This document shows, in pieces, positions 27,349-35,837 of a DNA stretch of 64,000 nucleotides. A model generated the notes under the pieces. The model saw only the letters and a program-made list of their open reading frames with translations, made no database searches and was not told where the DNA came from. This DNA comes from Polaribacter sp. (GTDB taxonomy: Bacteria; Bacteroidota; Bacteroidia; Flavobacteriales; Flavobacteriaceae), in NCBI GenBank assembly GCA_020740485.1, contig DYMN01000002.1:48994-112993 (forward strand). The letters are read 5' to 3'. Position numbers and translations under genes: made by a program. Within the stretch, counting starts at the first letter, position 1. Each line of letters begins with the position of its first letter.

Positions 27349-28672
27349 TTCCCATCGCATTTTCCAATGCTGCTTTTTTACTTATCAAACTGAAGACAGA
27401 TTGTAAATATTCTTGTTGCTTGCCGTACAATTGAATTTGTGCATTATTAAGTTCAAAACTCCCTGATATCCCTTCTTTGAATTTAATATTTTCTTTTCTC
27501 TCAATTCTTTCAGCCAAACTGAGACTTTCTTTTGATGTGTTGTAGGTTTCTAATGCGTTTTCATATCCTATTTTTGCATTTTGATAGGCTAAATTCAATT
27601 TTTCGATAGTTTCAGTTTGATTTCTATTGGCTTTTTCCAAACCTATTTTGGCTTGTTGCACACGCGAGGTTCTTTCCAAACTACTGAAAATGGGGATATT
27701 CATTTGCACACCAAATACAGAACTACCCAACCATTTTTGTTCGCTATTGAAAAATTTGAATTGCTCGTTATAGGCGTTCACACCATAATTTACGAAAGCG
27801 GCTAAGGAAGGCAAAGCCTTACTTTGTTCCAATTTAGTTAGCAATTCACCCGCTTTTACAGAATTTTCTGACATTTTAAAATCAATATGCTTACTATAAT
27901 CAAAGGGGTTGTTGAGCAAAGTTAAATCGTTTTGGGTTGTCAAAAGTCCTTCCAATTCGTCTGTTAGTAAAATGGGTTTTTCAATTGGAATTCCCATCAC
28001 ATATTTCAACATATTGACATTATAACTTTCCAATCTCTGAAGGTTTTTCAATTGATTTTCAATGGTAATGAGAGTAATTGCCAATTGTTCAGCATCTTGC
28101 TCTTCAGCAAATCCATTTTTGATAACTTCACGCGTTTCAAAGAGCAATTTTTCAATATTTTGCTTGTTTTTCTTTAAAATCTCAATTCCTTCACGTGTCA
28201 TCAAAATCCCTGCATAGGCATTGATAACGCCTTCTTTGATGGCAATATCAGTTTTTTCTTTGATGCTTTCACTGATTTGAAGATATACTTTTGACGATTG
28301 TAAACCCACCAAATACGAACCGTTAAAAATGAGTTGGCTCAAAGTAGCCGAAGCAGAAACATTGTGCTTAGTCCCAAAAGAAATTTCAGCAAATTGTCCG
28401 GGTTGTCCCCCAAAAAATTCAGCAGGAATCAAGGAAATTGGTTTTTTAAGAAAGTTTTGATAATTTACACTCCCATTGATTTGGGGTAAACCCATAGTGG
28501 TGGTTTCCCATACTCTTTTCTTAGCAATTTCAATATCATCATTGGCATTTTGCATTGCATAAGAATTCAATTTTGCATAAGCAATTGCTTCTTCTAAGGT
28601 GAAATCAGTTTTTTCTTGTGCAAAAACCCAACTTATTGTGAAAAAAGAAAGTATAAAAAGTTTTAGTTGCAT
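27344..28672 (-). CDS. TolC-family outer-membrane efflux channel
   Basis: Outer-membrane/periplasmic tunnel protein. A signal peptide (MQLKLFILSFFTISWVFA, then QEKTDF) is followed by two repeats of the OEP domain with long alpha-helical hairpins rich in Leu/Ala/Gln/Asn (for example RVQQAKIGLEKANRNQTETI and YQNAKIGYENALETYNTSKE). At 442 aa it is normal length. It is second in the operon after the TetR gene, and its partners are the adaptor and pump downstream. Confidence 0.94.
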   Translation of the reverse strand: MQLKLFILSFFTISWVFAQEKTDFTLEEAIAYAKLNSYAMQNANDDIEIAKKRVWETTTMGLPQINGSVNYQNFLKKPISLIPAEFFGGQPGQFAEISFGTKHNVSASATLSQLIFNGSYLVGLQSSKVYLQISESIKEKTDIAIKEGVINAYAGILMTREGIEILKKNKQNIEKLLFETREVIKNGFAEEQDAEQLAITLITIENQLKNLQRLESYNVNMLKYVMGIPIEKPILLTDELEGLLTTQNDLTLLNNPFDYSKHIDFKMSENSVKAGELLTKLEQSKALPSLAAFVNYGVNAYNEQFKFFNSEQKWLGSSVFGVQMNIPIFSSLERTSRVQQAKIGLEKANRNQTETIEKLNLAYQNAKIGYENALETYNTSKESLSLAERIERKENIKFKEGISGSFELNNAQIQLYGKQQEYLQSVFSLISKKAALENAMGK

Positions 28673-28717
28673 AATTTTTAATTGATTTTTGAATTTGTAG
28701 TTTTTAATTGATTTTTA

Positions 28718-29329
28718 TTACAGGTTTTTATCATTCTTTTTCAAATAATTTTCCAACTTCTTTATTCCTTTATCAGTGGCAATAGCACGAATGTGATAAA
28801 TAAGATACTGGTCAAGGAGTTGACTCAGTTTAAAATGGTCTTGCGGAAATAAATCTCTGTTTTTCAAAGTCCCTTGACCTATGAAATAAAATCGCGCAAT
28901 GACTGGAACATCTATATCTTTTCTATATAAACCGTGTTCAATCCCAATTTCCAAATTTTCGGTAATTCCTTCAATGACTACTTTAAATTTTTTATCGGAT
29001 ATTTCCTCATAAATATCGGGATAATATTTTTGTAATTGGAATTCCGTATTACTGTCTTCGTTAAGACGTTGGTTGACATATCTATTGATTTCAAATAAAT
29101 TTTTTATGGGCGAGGTTTTATCTTTATCACATATTTCGTTGATTTCATCCATTATTTTCTCAAACAAATATTCAGTAGTGGCTTTGATTAAATCATACTT
29201 GTTTGGGTAAAATTCATAAATGGTCTTTTTAGAAATAGCCATTTTTTCGGCTAAATCATCCATAGTTACACTCTTCACACCTAATGTAATGAAAAGTTCG
29301 CTGGCTTTATGTAGGATTTTGTCTTTCAA
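28718..29329 (-). CDS. TetR/AcrR-family regulator of the efflux operon
   Basis: A 203-aa transcriptional repressor. The N-terminal helix-turn-helix (about 20-46) reads VTMDDLAEKMAISKKTIYEFYPNKYDLIKA, a clear TetR_N domain. The C-terminal ligand-binding domain (about 60-195) is all-helical. As the first gene of the efflux operon it probably represses its own transcript. A full-consensus promoter 100 bp upstream, with a 7-bp inverted repeat over its -33 region, is the likely operator. The inducer is unknown. Confidence 0.92.
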   Translation of the reverse strand: MKDKILHKASELFITLGVKSVTMDDLAEKMAISKKTIYEFYPNKYDLIKATTEYLFEKIMDEINEICDKDKTSPIKNLFEINRYVNQRLNEDSNTEFQLQKYYPDIYEEISDKKFKVVIEGITENLEIGIEHGLYRKDIDVPVIARFYFIGQGTLKNRDLFPQDHFKLSQLLDQYLIYHIRAIATDKGIKKLENYLKKNDKNL

Positions 29330-29339
29330 ATTAATTTAA

Positions 29340-29395
29340 AGTATTAAGATATGAGATATTAGTATTGAGAAATGAGTATTGAGAAAAGAGTAATA
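29340..29395. repeat. Heptad array in the tetR leader, eight units
   Basis: Eight plus-strand units all beginning AG in exact phase: AGTATTA, AGATATG, AGATATT, AGTATTG, AGAAATG, AGTATTG, AGAAAAG, AGTAATA. The minus (coding) strand has C and hardly any G. Confidence 0.92.
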
Positions 29396-29431
29396 CACTT
29401 GGGATTTATATGAAATTATATTTATAAATTG

Positions 29432-29462
29432 CAAAGATATCATTGGAAACTTAAAAAACAAA
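29432..29462 (-). promoter_or_regulatory. Full-consensus promoter of the efflux operon
   Basis: On the minus strand, TTTG (29462-29459), a 19-bp spacer and TATCTTTG (29439-29432) match the Bacteroidota -33/-7 consensus completely. The predicted leader is about 95 nt and contains the heptad array. Confidence 0.75.
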
Positions 29463-29473
29463 TATAGTTTCCA
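29444..29473. promoter_or_regulatory. Candidate TetR operator
   Basis: TGGAAAC (29444-29450) and GTTTCCA (29467-29473) are perfect 7-bp inverted repeats, 16 bp apart, enclosing the spacer and -33 part of the tetR promoter. Placement suits a repressor that blocks RNA polymerase; the link to this TetR is inference. Confidence 0.6.
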
Positions 29474-29535
29474 TAGTTTTTTCTTATATTAACATAAATT
29501 TAATGTGTAATTCTGCAAATCCGCTTATTAGCATA

Positions 29536-29674
29536 CTTCGACACTTCGACAGGCTCAGCTCAGGCAGGCTCAGTGCATCGCATTTGCAAATTAGTAAATT
29601 AGAATATTGGCACATTAACACATTCGCACACTTCGACACTTCGACAGGCTCAGTGCAGGCAGACTCAGTGCATT
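29536..29674. repeat. Two copies of a dispersed CTTCGACACTTCGACAGG repeat
   Basis: CTTCGACACTTCGACAGG-CTCAG segments at 29536 and 29631 (95 bp apart) are followed by variants of CAGGCAG-CTCAGTGCA. Similar sequence is familiar to me as an interspersed repeat in Bacteroidota genomes. It is relatively GC-rich compared with the surroundings. Confidence 0.75.
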
Positions 29675-29759
29675 GCATCAGCAAATTGTCACATTATCAC
29701 ATTAGCACATTAGCACATTGGCTAATTAACTAATTTGCTAATTAGCTAATTATTAATTA
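29585..29759. repeat. Octanucleotide tandem array, interrupted
   Basis: Period is 8 here. Units at 29585-29648 run TGCAAATT, AGTAAATT, AGAATATT, GGCACATT, AACACATT, CGCACACT, TCGACACT, TCGACAGG. At 29688-29759 they run GTCACATT, ATCACATT, AGCACATT twice, GGCTAATT, AACTAATT, TGCTAATT, AGCTAATT, ATTAATTA. The GACAGG repeat interrupts it in phase with the octads. Confidence 0.88.
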
Positions 29760-29780
29760 ATTTTACCCAAAACATTTTTG

Positions 29781-30758
29781 ATGAGTTTAAAAGATTATAT
29801 CATTCTATTTACCAAATATTTAGAAGAAAAAAATACAGCTGTTGAGCCTAAAAATCTCTATGAACCCATGCAATATATTTTGCAATTGGGTGGCAAGCGG
29901 TTACGTCCGGTTTTGACCTTGGTTGCTACGGAAGGTTATGGTCGTACAGTCAATAAAGGGTTTTCTGCGGCGATGGCAATTGAAATTTTTCACAATTTTA
30001 CCTTATTGCACGATGATGTTATGGACAGAGCCGATGTGCGTAGGGGACAACCTACCGTGCATAATAAATGGAATCAAAACACCGCTATTCTCTCCGGCGA
30101 TGTGATGATGATCAAAGCCTATCAATATCTTAATTCATATGAAGCAGATGTTTTTAAACACTTAACCCAACTATTATCACAAACTGCGATTGAAGTATGT
30201 GAAGGGCAACAATATGACATGGATTTTGAAAACAAAGATGAAGTGTCATTACCTGAATATTTAGAAATGATACGTTTGAAAACAGCCGTTTTAATCGGGG
30301 CTGCGCTCAAAATGGGTGGAATTGTTGCCGGTATTGATGCCATTGAATTGGAAAAATTATATGATTTTGGTATTCAAACCGGATTGGCTTTTCAGATGCA
30401 AGACGATTATTTAGACACTTTTGGCGATGTAGCTACATTTGGAAAAGAAATTGGCGGAGACATCAAGGAAAATAAAAAAACGTGGTTATACCTGAAAACT
30501 TTGGAATTGGCTGATGAAAATGATCAAATGCGTTTGATAGAACTGTATTCCGAATTTGGTACTGAAAGTAATAGAGACAATAAATATGAGTTAGTGAAAA
30601 ATTTATACCTAAAGTATGATGTCCCCAATCTGATTCAGCGCGAAATGCAACATTATTCAACAAAAGCGACCCAAATTCTCAACGAGTTGAAAATGAATCC
30701 GATTCAAAAATCTATTCTACAAGATTTATTATTAGCACTTCAATACAGAAATAATTAA
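29781..30758 (+). CDS. Polyprenyl (trans-isoprenyl) diphosphate synthase
   Basis: Condenses isopentenyl diphosphate with allylic diphosphates for quinone or carrier-lipid side chains. The first aspartate-rich motif DDVMD is at about residues 78-82, and the second, DDYLD, at about 208-212. The lysine/arginine substrate motif GGKRLRP is at about 38-44. Phe at the fifth position before the first motif is compatible with a short-to-medium product, but chain length cannot be fixed. An in-frame TTG three bases earlier is less likely than the ATG chosen. The stop overlaps the start of the next gene (TAATG), so the two are translationally coupled. Confidence 0.93.
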   Translation: MSLKDYIILFTKYLEEKNTAVEPKNLYEPMQYILQLGGKRLRPVLTLVATEGYGRTVNKGFSAAMAIEIFHNFTLLHDDVMDRADVRRGQPTVHNKWNQNTAILSGDVMMIKAYQYLNSYEADVFKHLTQLLSQTAIEVCEGQQYDMDFENKDEVSLPEYLEMIRLKTAVLIGAALKMGGIVAGIDAIELEKLYDFGIQTGLAFQMQDDYLDTFGDVATFGKEIGGDIKENKKTWLYLKTLELADENDQMRLIELYSEFGTESNRDNKYELVKNLYLKYDVPNLIQREMQHYSTKATQILNELKMNPIQKSILQDLLLALQYRNN

Positions 30759-31108
30759 TGTTACCAATTCCTGAAAAATATGCTTGGTTATCGTTGGTTA
30801 CAGATGAAAAAATATATACCCAATTAATTAACCAAGTCAGAAAAGACTTTGAACTTACCGGTTTGAGCATTGCTATAAACGAAACAACAACACCCGAAAC
30901 TTTAGTGAATGAAGTAGCCAATGAACTTTATCATTTAATACAATACCGTTTTGATGTTTTTATGCAATTGCTTTATAGAGTGGATGTTGCCGAGAGAATA
31001 ATGCAAACTGACGATGTGGAAACATCTGAAGTGTTAGCTCAAAAGGCAACTTATGAATTACTGAAAAGAGAGTGGCAAAAGGTGGAGCTCAGGATGAAAT
31101 ACCAATAG
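30758..31108 (+). CDS. Conserved small protein of unknown function, coupled to the prenyl synthase gene
   Basis: I do not recognise a family. The protein is 116 aa, soluble, and mostly helical in appearance, with a strongly amphipathic centre (NEVANELYHLIQYRFDVFMQLLYRVDVAERIMQ) and a charged end (LLKREWQKVELRMKYQ). No signal peptide or membrane helix is seen. The start codon shares one base with the preceding stop, which supports translation and a linked role. Codon use resembles the neighbours. Confidence 0.8.
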   Translation: MLPIPEKYAWLSLVTDEKIYTQLINQVRKDFELTGLSIAINETTTPETLVNEVANELYHLIQYRFDVFMQLLYRVDVAERIMQTDDVETSEVLAQKATYELLKREWQKVELRMKYQ

Positions 31109-31159
31109 GAAAATACAAAAATTACAAATTGCAAATTTCACTCGCTTTTGGGATAAATT

Positions 31160-31230
31160 CTTAATGAGATTAAAGAAGCAAAAATCTGTGAAAATCTACT
31201 AAATCTATGTTTCCATCACGCAACAAGTGT
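31160..31230. repeat. Possible dispersed intergenic repeat
   Basis: The convergent spacer contains AAAATCTGTGAAAATCTACT followed by AAATCTATG and GTGTGGATCAGTG. This theme looks like Bacteroidota intergenic repeat debris that I remember from other genomes. It occurs only once in this window, so the call is weak. Confidence 0.35.
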
Positions 31231-31246
31231 GGATCAGTGTGCTATT

Positions 31247-31711
31247 TCAAAACCCTATTTGTCTATCGATTTGCTGATCGAGAGAGATAAAGGTTTCTGT
31301 ACGTGAAACGCCTTTGATGGCTTGTATTTGGTTGTTTAGCACTTTCATCAGATGTTCGTTGTCTTTACAGAGGATTTTAATGAAAATAGCATAATTCCCT
31401 GTAGTATAATGGCTTTCAATAACTTCCGGAATGGATTTTAGTTTTTCGATTGCTTCTTTATACATACCGGCACTATCTAAAAAAATCCCTACAAACGCCA
31501 AAGTTTTATAGCCTAATACTTTGCTATTAATTACAAATTTCGATTCTTTCAACAAGCCTGTTGCTTCTAATTTTTTTAAACGTTGATGTATAGCTGCCCC
31601 TGAAATGCCTACAACTTTAGCAATACTTAAGATAGGTGTTCTAGCATCTTGCATCAGTTTTTGCAAGATGATCTTATCAATACCGTCAATATGTAATTCG
31701 TTATCTTTCAT
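31247..31711 (-). CDS. Lrp/AsnC-family transcriptional regulator
   Basis: A 154-aa feast/famine regulator. An N-terminal winged helix-turn-helix (about 8-55) includes LQKLMQDARTPILSIAKVVGISGAAIHQRLKKLE. A RAM/AsnC effector domain follows (about 70-150; IPEVIESHYTTGNYAIFIKI). It lies next to the acetyl-CoA carboxylase genes but has its own promoter element and is separated from accC by a terminator, so co-regulation is not shown. The ligand is probably an amino acid (family knowledge). Confidence 0.93.
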   Translation of the reverse strand: MKDNELHIDGIDKIILQKLMQDARTPILSIAKVVGISGAAIHQRLKKLEATGLLKESKFVINSKVLGYKTLAFVGIFLDSAGMYKEAIEKLKSIPEVIESHYTTGNYAIFIKILCKDNEHLMKVLNNQIQAIKGVSRTETFISLDQQIDRQIGF

Positions 31712-31715
31712 TATT

Positions 31716-31723
31716 CAAAAGTA
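31716..31723 (-). promoter_or_regulatory. -7 element directly before the Lrp gene start
   Basis: The minus strand reads TACTTTTG, then four bases, then ATG. The same spacing is seen before bamD. Transcription would begin at or beside the start codon. No -33 match is clear because the accC terminator occupies that region. Confidence 0.5.
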
Positions 31724-31724
31724 G

Positions 31725-31751
31725 AAAAAAAGCGAGAATAAATCTCGCTTT
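31725..31751 (-). terminator. Terminator of the acc operon
   Basis: AAAGCGAGA (31729-31737) and TCTCGCTTT (31743-31751) form a perfect 9-bp stem with loop ATAAA. On the minus strand a T-run follows, overlapping the Lrp -7 region. Confidence 0.9.
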
Positions 31752-31782
31752 CTTTTCGGTTTTTTTTGAAAAGTAATTAGTA

Positions 31783-31838
31783 AAATTTTAAATTTTACAT
31801 TTTAAATTTTACCTTTTACATTTTACCTTTTGACTTTA
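31783..31838. repeat. Heptad array after accC, eight units
   Basis: Plus-strand units in phase: AAATTTT, AAATTTT, ACATTTT, AAATTTT, ACCTTTT, ACATTTT, ACCTTTT, GACTTTA, ending at the accC stop codon. The coding strand carries G with almost no C. Confidence 0.92.
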
Positions 31839-33182
31839 TTAATCTTCCATACTGAAATTCTCCAAAAACTTCGTAGTGTAATTTCCGGACACAAAATCAG
31901 GATGTTCCATTAATTTTTTATGAAATGGAATGGTTGTTTTAATTCCTTCAATATAAAATTCATCCAACGCACGACTCATTTTAGCAATGGCTTCCGGTCG
32001 GGTTTCTGCGGTTACAATGAGTTTTGCAATCATAGAATCATAATTTGGCGGAATGGTATAACCCGAATAAACGTGTGTATCTACCCGCACACCATGTCCA
32101 CCCGGCATATGAAGTTCTATAATTTTTCCGGGACTTGGTCTGAAATCATTGTATGGATCTTCTGCATTGATACGACATTCTATGGAATGCATTTTAGGAA
32201 AATAGTTTTTACCCGAAATAGGTACTCCTGCAGCCACTTTAATTTGCTCATTAATTAAGTCATAATTAACGATGACTTGTTCTGTAATGGGATGTTCTAC
32301 TTGAATACGGGTGTTCATTTCCATAAAATAGAAATTTCGGTGTTTGTCAACTAAAAATTCTACAGTTCCGGCACCTTCATATTTGATAGATTCAGCAGCT
32401 TTGATGGCTGCTTCTCCCATTTTTTTTCGTAAAGCATCTGTCATAAAAGGAGAAGGAGATTCTTCAGCCAATTTTTGATGACGACGTTGAATAGAGCAAT
32501 CTCTTTCAGACAAATGACAAGCTCGTCCTGTGGAATCGCCTACAATTTGAATTTCTATATGTCGTGGTTCTTCAATGAGTTTTTCCATGTACATCCCATC
32601 GTTTCCAAAGGAGGCAAAAGCTTCTTGTTTTGCTTTTTCCCAAGAATCTTTCAATTCTTCTTTTTTCCAAATGGCACGCATCCCTTTACCACCACCACCG
32701 GCAGTAGCTTTGATCATCACAGGATAACCTGTTTCTTCTGCTATTTTTTCAGCTTCTTCATAAGTGTCAATTATTCCTTCGGAACCAGGAATAGTGGGAA
32801 CCCCTGCTGCTTTCATAGTAGCTTTAGCCGAGGCTTTATCACCCATTTTGGAAATCATTTCCGGTGATGCACCGATAAATTTGATACCATGGTCTTCACA
32901 TAATTTTGAAAATTTGGCATTTTCAGATAGAAAACCATAACCCGGATGTATAGCATCAGCATTGGTTATTTCTGCTGCCGCAATGATATTCGACATTTTA
33001 AGATACGAATCTTTGCTGGCAGGTGGTCCTATACAAACCGCTTCATCAGCGTATTTTACGTGGAGACTGTCTTTGTCGGCAGTAGAATATACGGCAACAG
33101 ATTTTACACCTATTTCTCGACAAGTCCTGATTACTCTAAGAGCAATTTCTCCTCGATTGGCTATTAATATTTTTTTAAACAT
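31839..33182 (-). CDS. accC: Acetyl-CoA carboxylase, biotin carboxylase subunit
   Basis: Carboxylates biotin on BCCP using ATP and bicarbonate in fatty-acid synthesis. It has the N-terminal domain ([22 protein letters not shown]), the ATP-grasp glycine loop [12 protein letters not shown] (about 160-170), the catalytic [12 protein letters not shown] region (about 225-240) and [14 protein letters not shown] (about 290-305). The 447 aa length fits a stand-alone subunit. accB lies 90 bp upstream in the same direction, so the pair is probably one transcript. Confidence 0.97.
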   Translation of the reverse strand: MFKKILIANRGEIALRVIRTCREIGVKSVAVYSTADKDSLHVKYADEAVCIGPPASKDSYLKMSNIIAAAEITNADAIHPGYGFLSENAKFSKLCEDHGIKFIGASPEMISKMGDKASAKATMKAAGVPTIPGSEGIIDTYEEAEKIAEETGYPVMIKATAGGGGKGMRAIWKKEELKDSWEKAKQEAFASFGNDGMYMEKLIEEPRHIEIQIVGDSTGRACHLSERDCSIQRRHQKLAEESPSPFMTDALRKKMGEAAIKAAESIKYEGAGTVEFLVDKHRNFYFMEMNTRIQVEHPITEQVIVNYDLINEQIKVAAGVPISGKNYFPKMHSIECRINAEDPYNDFRPSPGKIIELHMPGGHGVRVDTHVYSGYTIPPNYDSMIAKLIVTAETRPEAIAKMSRALDEFYIEGIKTTIPFHKKLMEHPDFVSGNYTTKFLENFSMED

Positions 33183-33272
33183 AAGATAAATTCAATGTTA
33201 GAAATCAAATTAATAAGATAGTTTAATCTATTATTATTAATTCTGTAAATAAAATTAACCTTCTATGAAGCT

Positions 33273-33752
33273 TTAAGCAGGTTCTACTAAAAATAAGGGT
33301 TGGCCAAATTCAACAGGCATTGCATCATCAACTAATACTTTTACAATTTTACCACTTACTTCCGATTCTATTTCATTGAAAAGTTTCATCGCTTCTATGA
33401 TACACACAGGACTTCCTACGGAAACCATATCACCAATATTTACAAAAACAGGTTTATCAGGAGCCGGTTTTCTGTAGAAAGTACCTATCATAGGTGAAGT
33501 GATGGTTAGATAATTCGAATTATCTTCGGTAGTAGCTGCTTCTTTTTGAGTAGCGTTTACATTCGAAGCTGCTGCTTCATTTGCACCTTGTGGCATTTGA
33601 ATGTATTGTGGTGCGGTAGTGATCATTGGCGCACCATTATAGTCAGGTGCGGTTTTTATACTGATTTTAAAATCTTTTGTTTCTAATTTTACTTCATTTA
33701 CACCGGCTTTAGAAACAAATTTAATTAGGTTTTGAATTTCACGTAGATCCAT
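33273..33752 (-). CDS. accB: Acetyl-CoA carboxylase biotin carboxyl carrier protein
   Basis: Carries biotin between carboxylase and transferase. The N-terminal part (about 1-35) is followed by an Ala/Pro/Gln-rich flexible linker (about 36-80) and a biotinyl domain with EAMKLFNEIE; Lys123 is the attachment residue. The 159 aa length is standard. It is 33 bp after fabH and precedes accC. Confidence 0.96.
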   Translation of the reverse strand: MDLREIQNLIKFVSKAGVNEVKLETKDFKISIKTAPDYNGAPMITTAPQYIQMPQGANEAAASNVNATQKEAATTEDNSNYLTITSPMIGTFYRKPAPDKPVFVNIGDMVSVGSPVCIIEAMKLFNEIESEVSGKIVKVLVDDAMPVEFGQPLFLVEPA

Positions 33753-33785
33753 AATATTTGGAGATTTGATTAATGATTCAATTTA

Positions 33786-34775
33786 TTAATAGGCCCATTT
33801 CATATAAATAGCACCCCATGAAAATCCACCCCCAAAAGCTGCAAAAATAATTTTATCGCCTTTTTTGAGTTGATTTTCGTAATCAGCCAGCAATAGGGGT
33901 AGCGTGGCTGAAGTTGTATTTCCGTATTTTTCGATATTTATCATTACTTTTTCTTCCGGAAGTCCGATTCGGGAAGCGGTGGCATCCACAATACGTCTGT
34001 TGGCTTGATGTGTAGCTAACCAATCAATATTTTCTTTAGACAATTCGTTGCGTTCTAGTATTTTATCGGCCACTTCAGCCATTTTTGAAACAGCGTATTT
34101 GAATACGGTTTTTCCGTCTTGATACACAAAGTGTTTTTTTTGCTCAACTGTTTCCTTGGTTGCGGGCATCCATGAACCTCCGGCGGGAACTTGAAGAAAC
34201 TCACGTCCATTTCCATCGGTTTGATGCACTTCGTCTATTAACCCATATCCTTCTTCATTAGGTTCAAATAATACGGCTCCGGCTCCATCCCCAAAAATGA
34301 TACAGGTGGCTCTATCTGTATAGTCAATCATGGATGAATTCATGTCTGAACCAATTAGCATCACTTTTTTATAACGTCCTGATTCTATATATCTCGCAGC
34401 AGTTGACATTCCGTAAAGAAAACTGGAGCATGCTGAAATTAAGTCAAATGTAAAAGCATTGGTAGCTCCAATTTTGGTAGCTGTATAAGCAGCTGTTGAG
34501 GCGGCTTGCATATCCGGTGTGGCAGTAGAAACTATGACTAAATCAATTTCAAGTGGATTTAACCCTTTCTTTTCGATTAAATTTTTTGCAGCTTCAATAG
34601 CCATGAAAGAAGAACCTAAATTCTCCCCTTTCAAAATTCTGCGTTCCTTAATACCGGTGCGAGTAGTAATCCATTCGTCATTGGTATCAACCATTTTTTC
34701 TAACATAGCATTGGAAAGTATAAACTCGGGTAAATATTTACCTACAGCTGTAATTGCAGCAGTAATTTTGGTCAT
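33786..34775 (-). CDS. fabH: 3-oxoacyl-ACP synthase III
   Basis: Starts fatty-acid chains by condensing acyl-CoA with malonyl-ACP. The catalytic Cys116 lies in DLISACSSFLYG; the His and Asn sit in WLATHQANRRI and KYGNTTSATLP. The 329 aa length is typical. It heads a fabH-accB-accC group that lies after rpmF. plsX, which often lies between rpmF and fabH in other bacteria, is absent. A near-match TTACTTTG (34840-34833, minus) could be its -7 element. Confidence 0.96.
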   Translation of the reverse strand: MTKITAAITAVGKYLPEFILSNAMLEKMVDTNDEWITTRTGIKERRILKGENLGSSFMAIEAAKNLIEKKGLNPLEIDLVIVSTATPDMQAASTAAYTATKIGATNAFTFDLISACSSFLYGMSTAARYIESGRYKKVMLIGSDMNSSMIDYTDRATCIIFGDGAGAVLFEPNEEGYGLIDEVHQTDGNGREFLQVPAGGSWMPATKETVEQKKHFVYQDGKTVFKYAVSKMAEVADKILERNELSKENIDWLATHQANRRIVDATASRIGLPEEKVMINIEKYGNTTSATLPLLLADYENQLKKGDKIIFAAFGGGFSWGAIYMKWAY

Positions 34776-34908
34776 ATAAAAAGGCTAAAGTTGATTAAAA
34801 AAGATACCACTTTCCGGTATTCAACGTAAAAGCAAAGTAAATCATTTTTTTTAAAAAAAAGGGCAAAAACAACAAAATATTGCTCTATTTTGATAAAAAA
34901 TAAACAAA

Positions 34909-34930
34909 AAAACCCTCTTTTGAGGGTTTT
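34909..34930 (-). terminator. Terminator after rpmF
   Basis: AAAACCCTC and GAGGGTTTT form a 9-bp stem around TTTT. On the minus strand a T-rich tail follows. It separates the DUF177-rpmF unit from fabH. Confidence 0.9.
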
Positions 34931-34951
34931 AATGAGTTTTGTAAATTACAA

Positions 34952-35143
34952 TTATTCGGCTGTAACGGGATCAATTAGGACTTGACCTTTGTAATAAAGT
35001 TTCCCTTCATGCCAATGCGCTCTATGATAAAGATGTGCTTCACCGGTAGTTGTATCAATTGCTACCTGTGGTAAAGTAGCCTTGTAATGCGTTCTTCTTT
35101 TGTCTCTTCTGGTCTTCGAGGTTTTTCTCTTAGGATGTGCCAT
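34952..35143 (-). CDS. rpmF: Ribosomal protein L32
   Basis: A 63-aa large-subunit protein with the classic basic N-terminus [20 protein letters not shown]. It has none of the four zinc-binding cysteines, so it is the zinc-independent form. It is separated by one base from the DUF177 gene upstream, the usual pairing. Confidence 0.97.
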   Translation of the reverse strand: MAHPKRKTSKTRRDKRRTHYKATLPQVAIDTTTGEAHLYHRAHWHEGKLYYKGQVLIDPVTAE

Positions 35144-35144
35144 C

Positions 35145-35669
35145 TTATGTGTTTTTCTGTGTTAATAATTGATTTAATGCTTCCCAACGCGGGTCTTTTT
35201 CTTTTTTTTCGTGAATCTCATATTCTTTGAGTTTTTCTAACGTTTCAGATTTTAGCGTACCATCTGCAATACCGGGATGTACTTTTTTAAAGGGTATAGA
35301 CAATACTACAACTTCATAGAGGTACTGGGCAACATTGATTTGAAAAGCTTCATGGGGTAAGATTAGTATTTCATCGTTATCGTTAAAATCATCACCAAAT
35401 TTAACAATTAAATCGAGTGTGTTTTCTATATTCTGATCAAATGTTTCGCTTGACACATCACATACTAAAGTTGCAGTCCCTGTCACTTTAAATTTTAATT
35501 CAAATAATGTAGATTTTTTATTAAAATCTAAATTAACTTGACATTTAATATCTTCAAATTCTGAATAGTTAAATAAGCTAAAGAACTTTTTGTCTAAGTC
35601 ATATTTAAAATAATGTGTCCCGATACTTAACCCCAAAAAGGGAATATTATATTCATTTAAAGGATTCAT
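35145..35669 (-). CDS. DUF177 (YceD-like) protein
   Basis: A 174-aa cytoplasmic protein of the DUF177/YceD family, which in plants and bacteria is linked to 23S rRNA accumulation. The core segment [16 protein letters not shown] resembles the family's small-Cys strand motif but has one Cys where two are often seen. The region [14 protein letters not shown] follows. The strict pairing with rpmF supports the call. A -7 element lies about 26 bp upstream. Confidence 0.85.
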   Translation of the reverse strand: MNPLNEYNIPFLGLSIGTHYFKYDLDKKFFSLFNYSEFEDIKCQVNLDFNKKSTLFELKFKVTGTATLVCDVSSETFDQNIENTLDLIVKFGDDFNDNDEILILPHEAFQINVAQYLYEVVVLSIPFKKVHPGIADGTLKSETLEKLKEYEIHEKKEKDPRWEALNQLLTQKNT

Positions 35670-35695
35670 ATTCTAAACTTTAGAATTAGAGCGTG

Positions 35696-35703
35696 CAAAG
35701 ATA
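35696..35703 (-). promoter_or_regulatory. Probable -7 element of the DUF177-rpmF unit
   Basis: TATCTTTG on the minus strand matches TAnnTTTG; no clear -33. Confidence 0.5.
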
Positions 35704-35837
35704 TACAATTTTCCATAAAACGAAATCTTTTCAATAAAAAATTTCAAAGACAGATTCAATTTCCACCCATCTTAATATTAATTGAAAACTTATCTCAAGT
35801 AAAATACAAAAAAATCACAGTCAATACAGTTTTCGTC

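Larger units (their letters stand above)
29330..29780. other. 451-bp divergent spacer: promoter, operator and two repeat systems
   Basis: No gene is supported; a reading frame across the repeats (29484-29684, minus) is only translated repeat DNA. It contains the tetR leader with its period-7 array, the tetR promoter and operator, two copies of a GACAGGCTCAG-type repeat and a period-8 array that runs up to the prenyl synthase gene. Confidence 0.8.

Noticed and set aside
22030-29329. Heavy-metal (CusA-type) efflux system
   Set aside because: No metal-binding methionine cluster or metal-linked adaptor residues are obvious; the TetR regulator and flavin reductase fit an organic-compound pump better.
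29484-29684. Small frame on the minus strand with the phrase TEPVEV and similar
   Set aside because: It is translated from the CGACAGGCTCAG repeat and period-8 array; such spurious peptides recur wherever that repeat occurs.
29778-29780. TTG as start of the prenyl synthase
   Set aside because: The next codon is ATG and gives the same protein without an unusual initiator.
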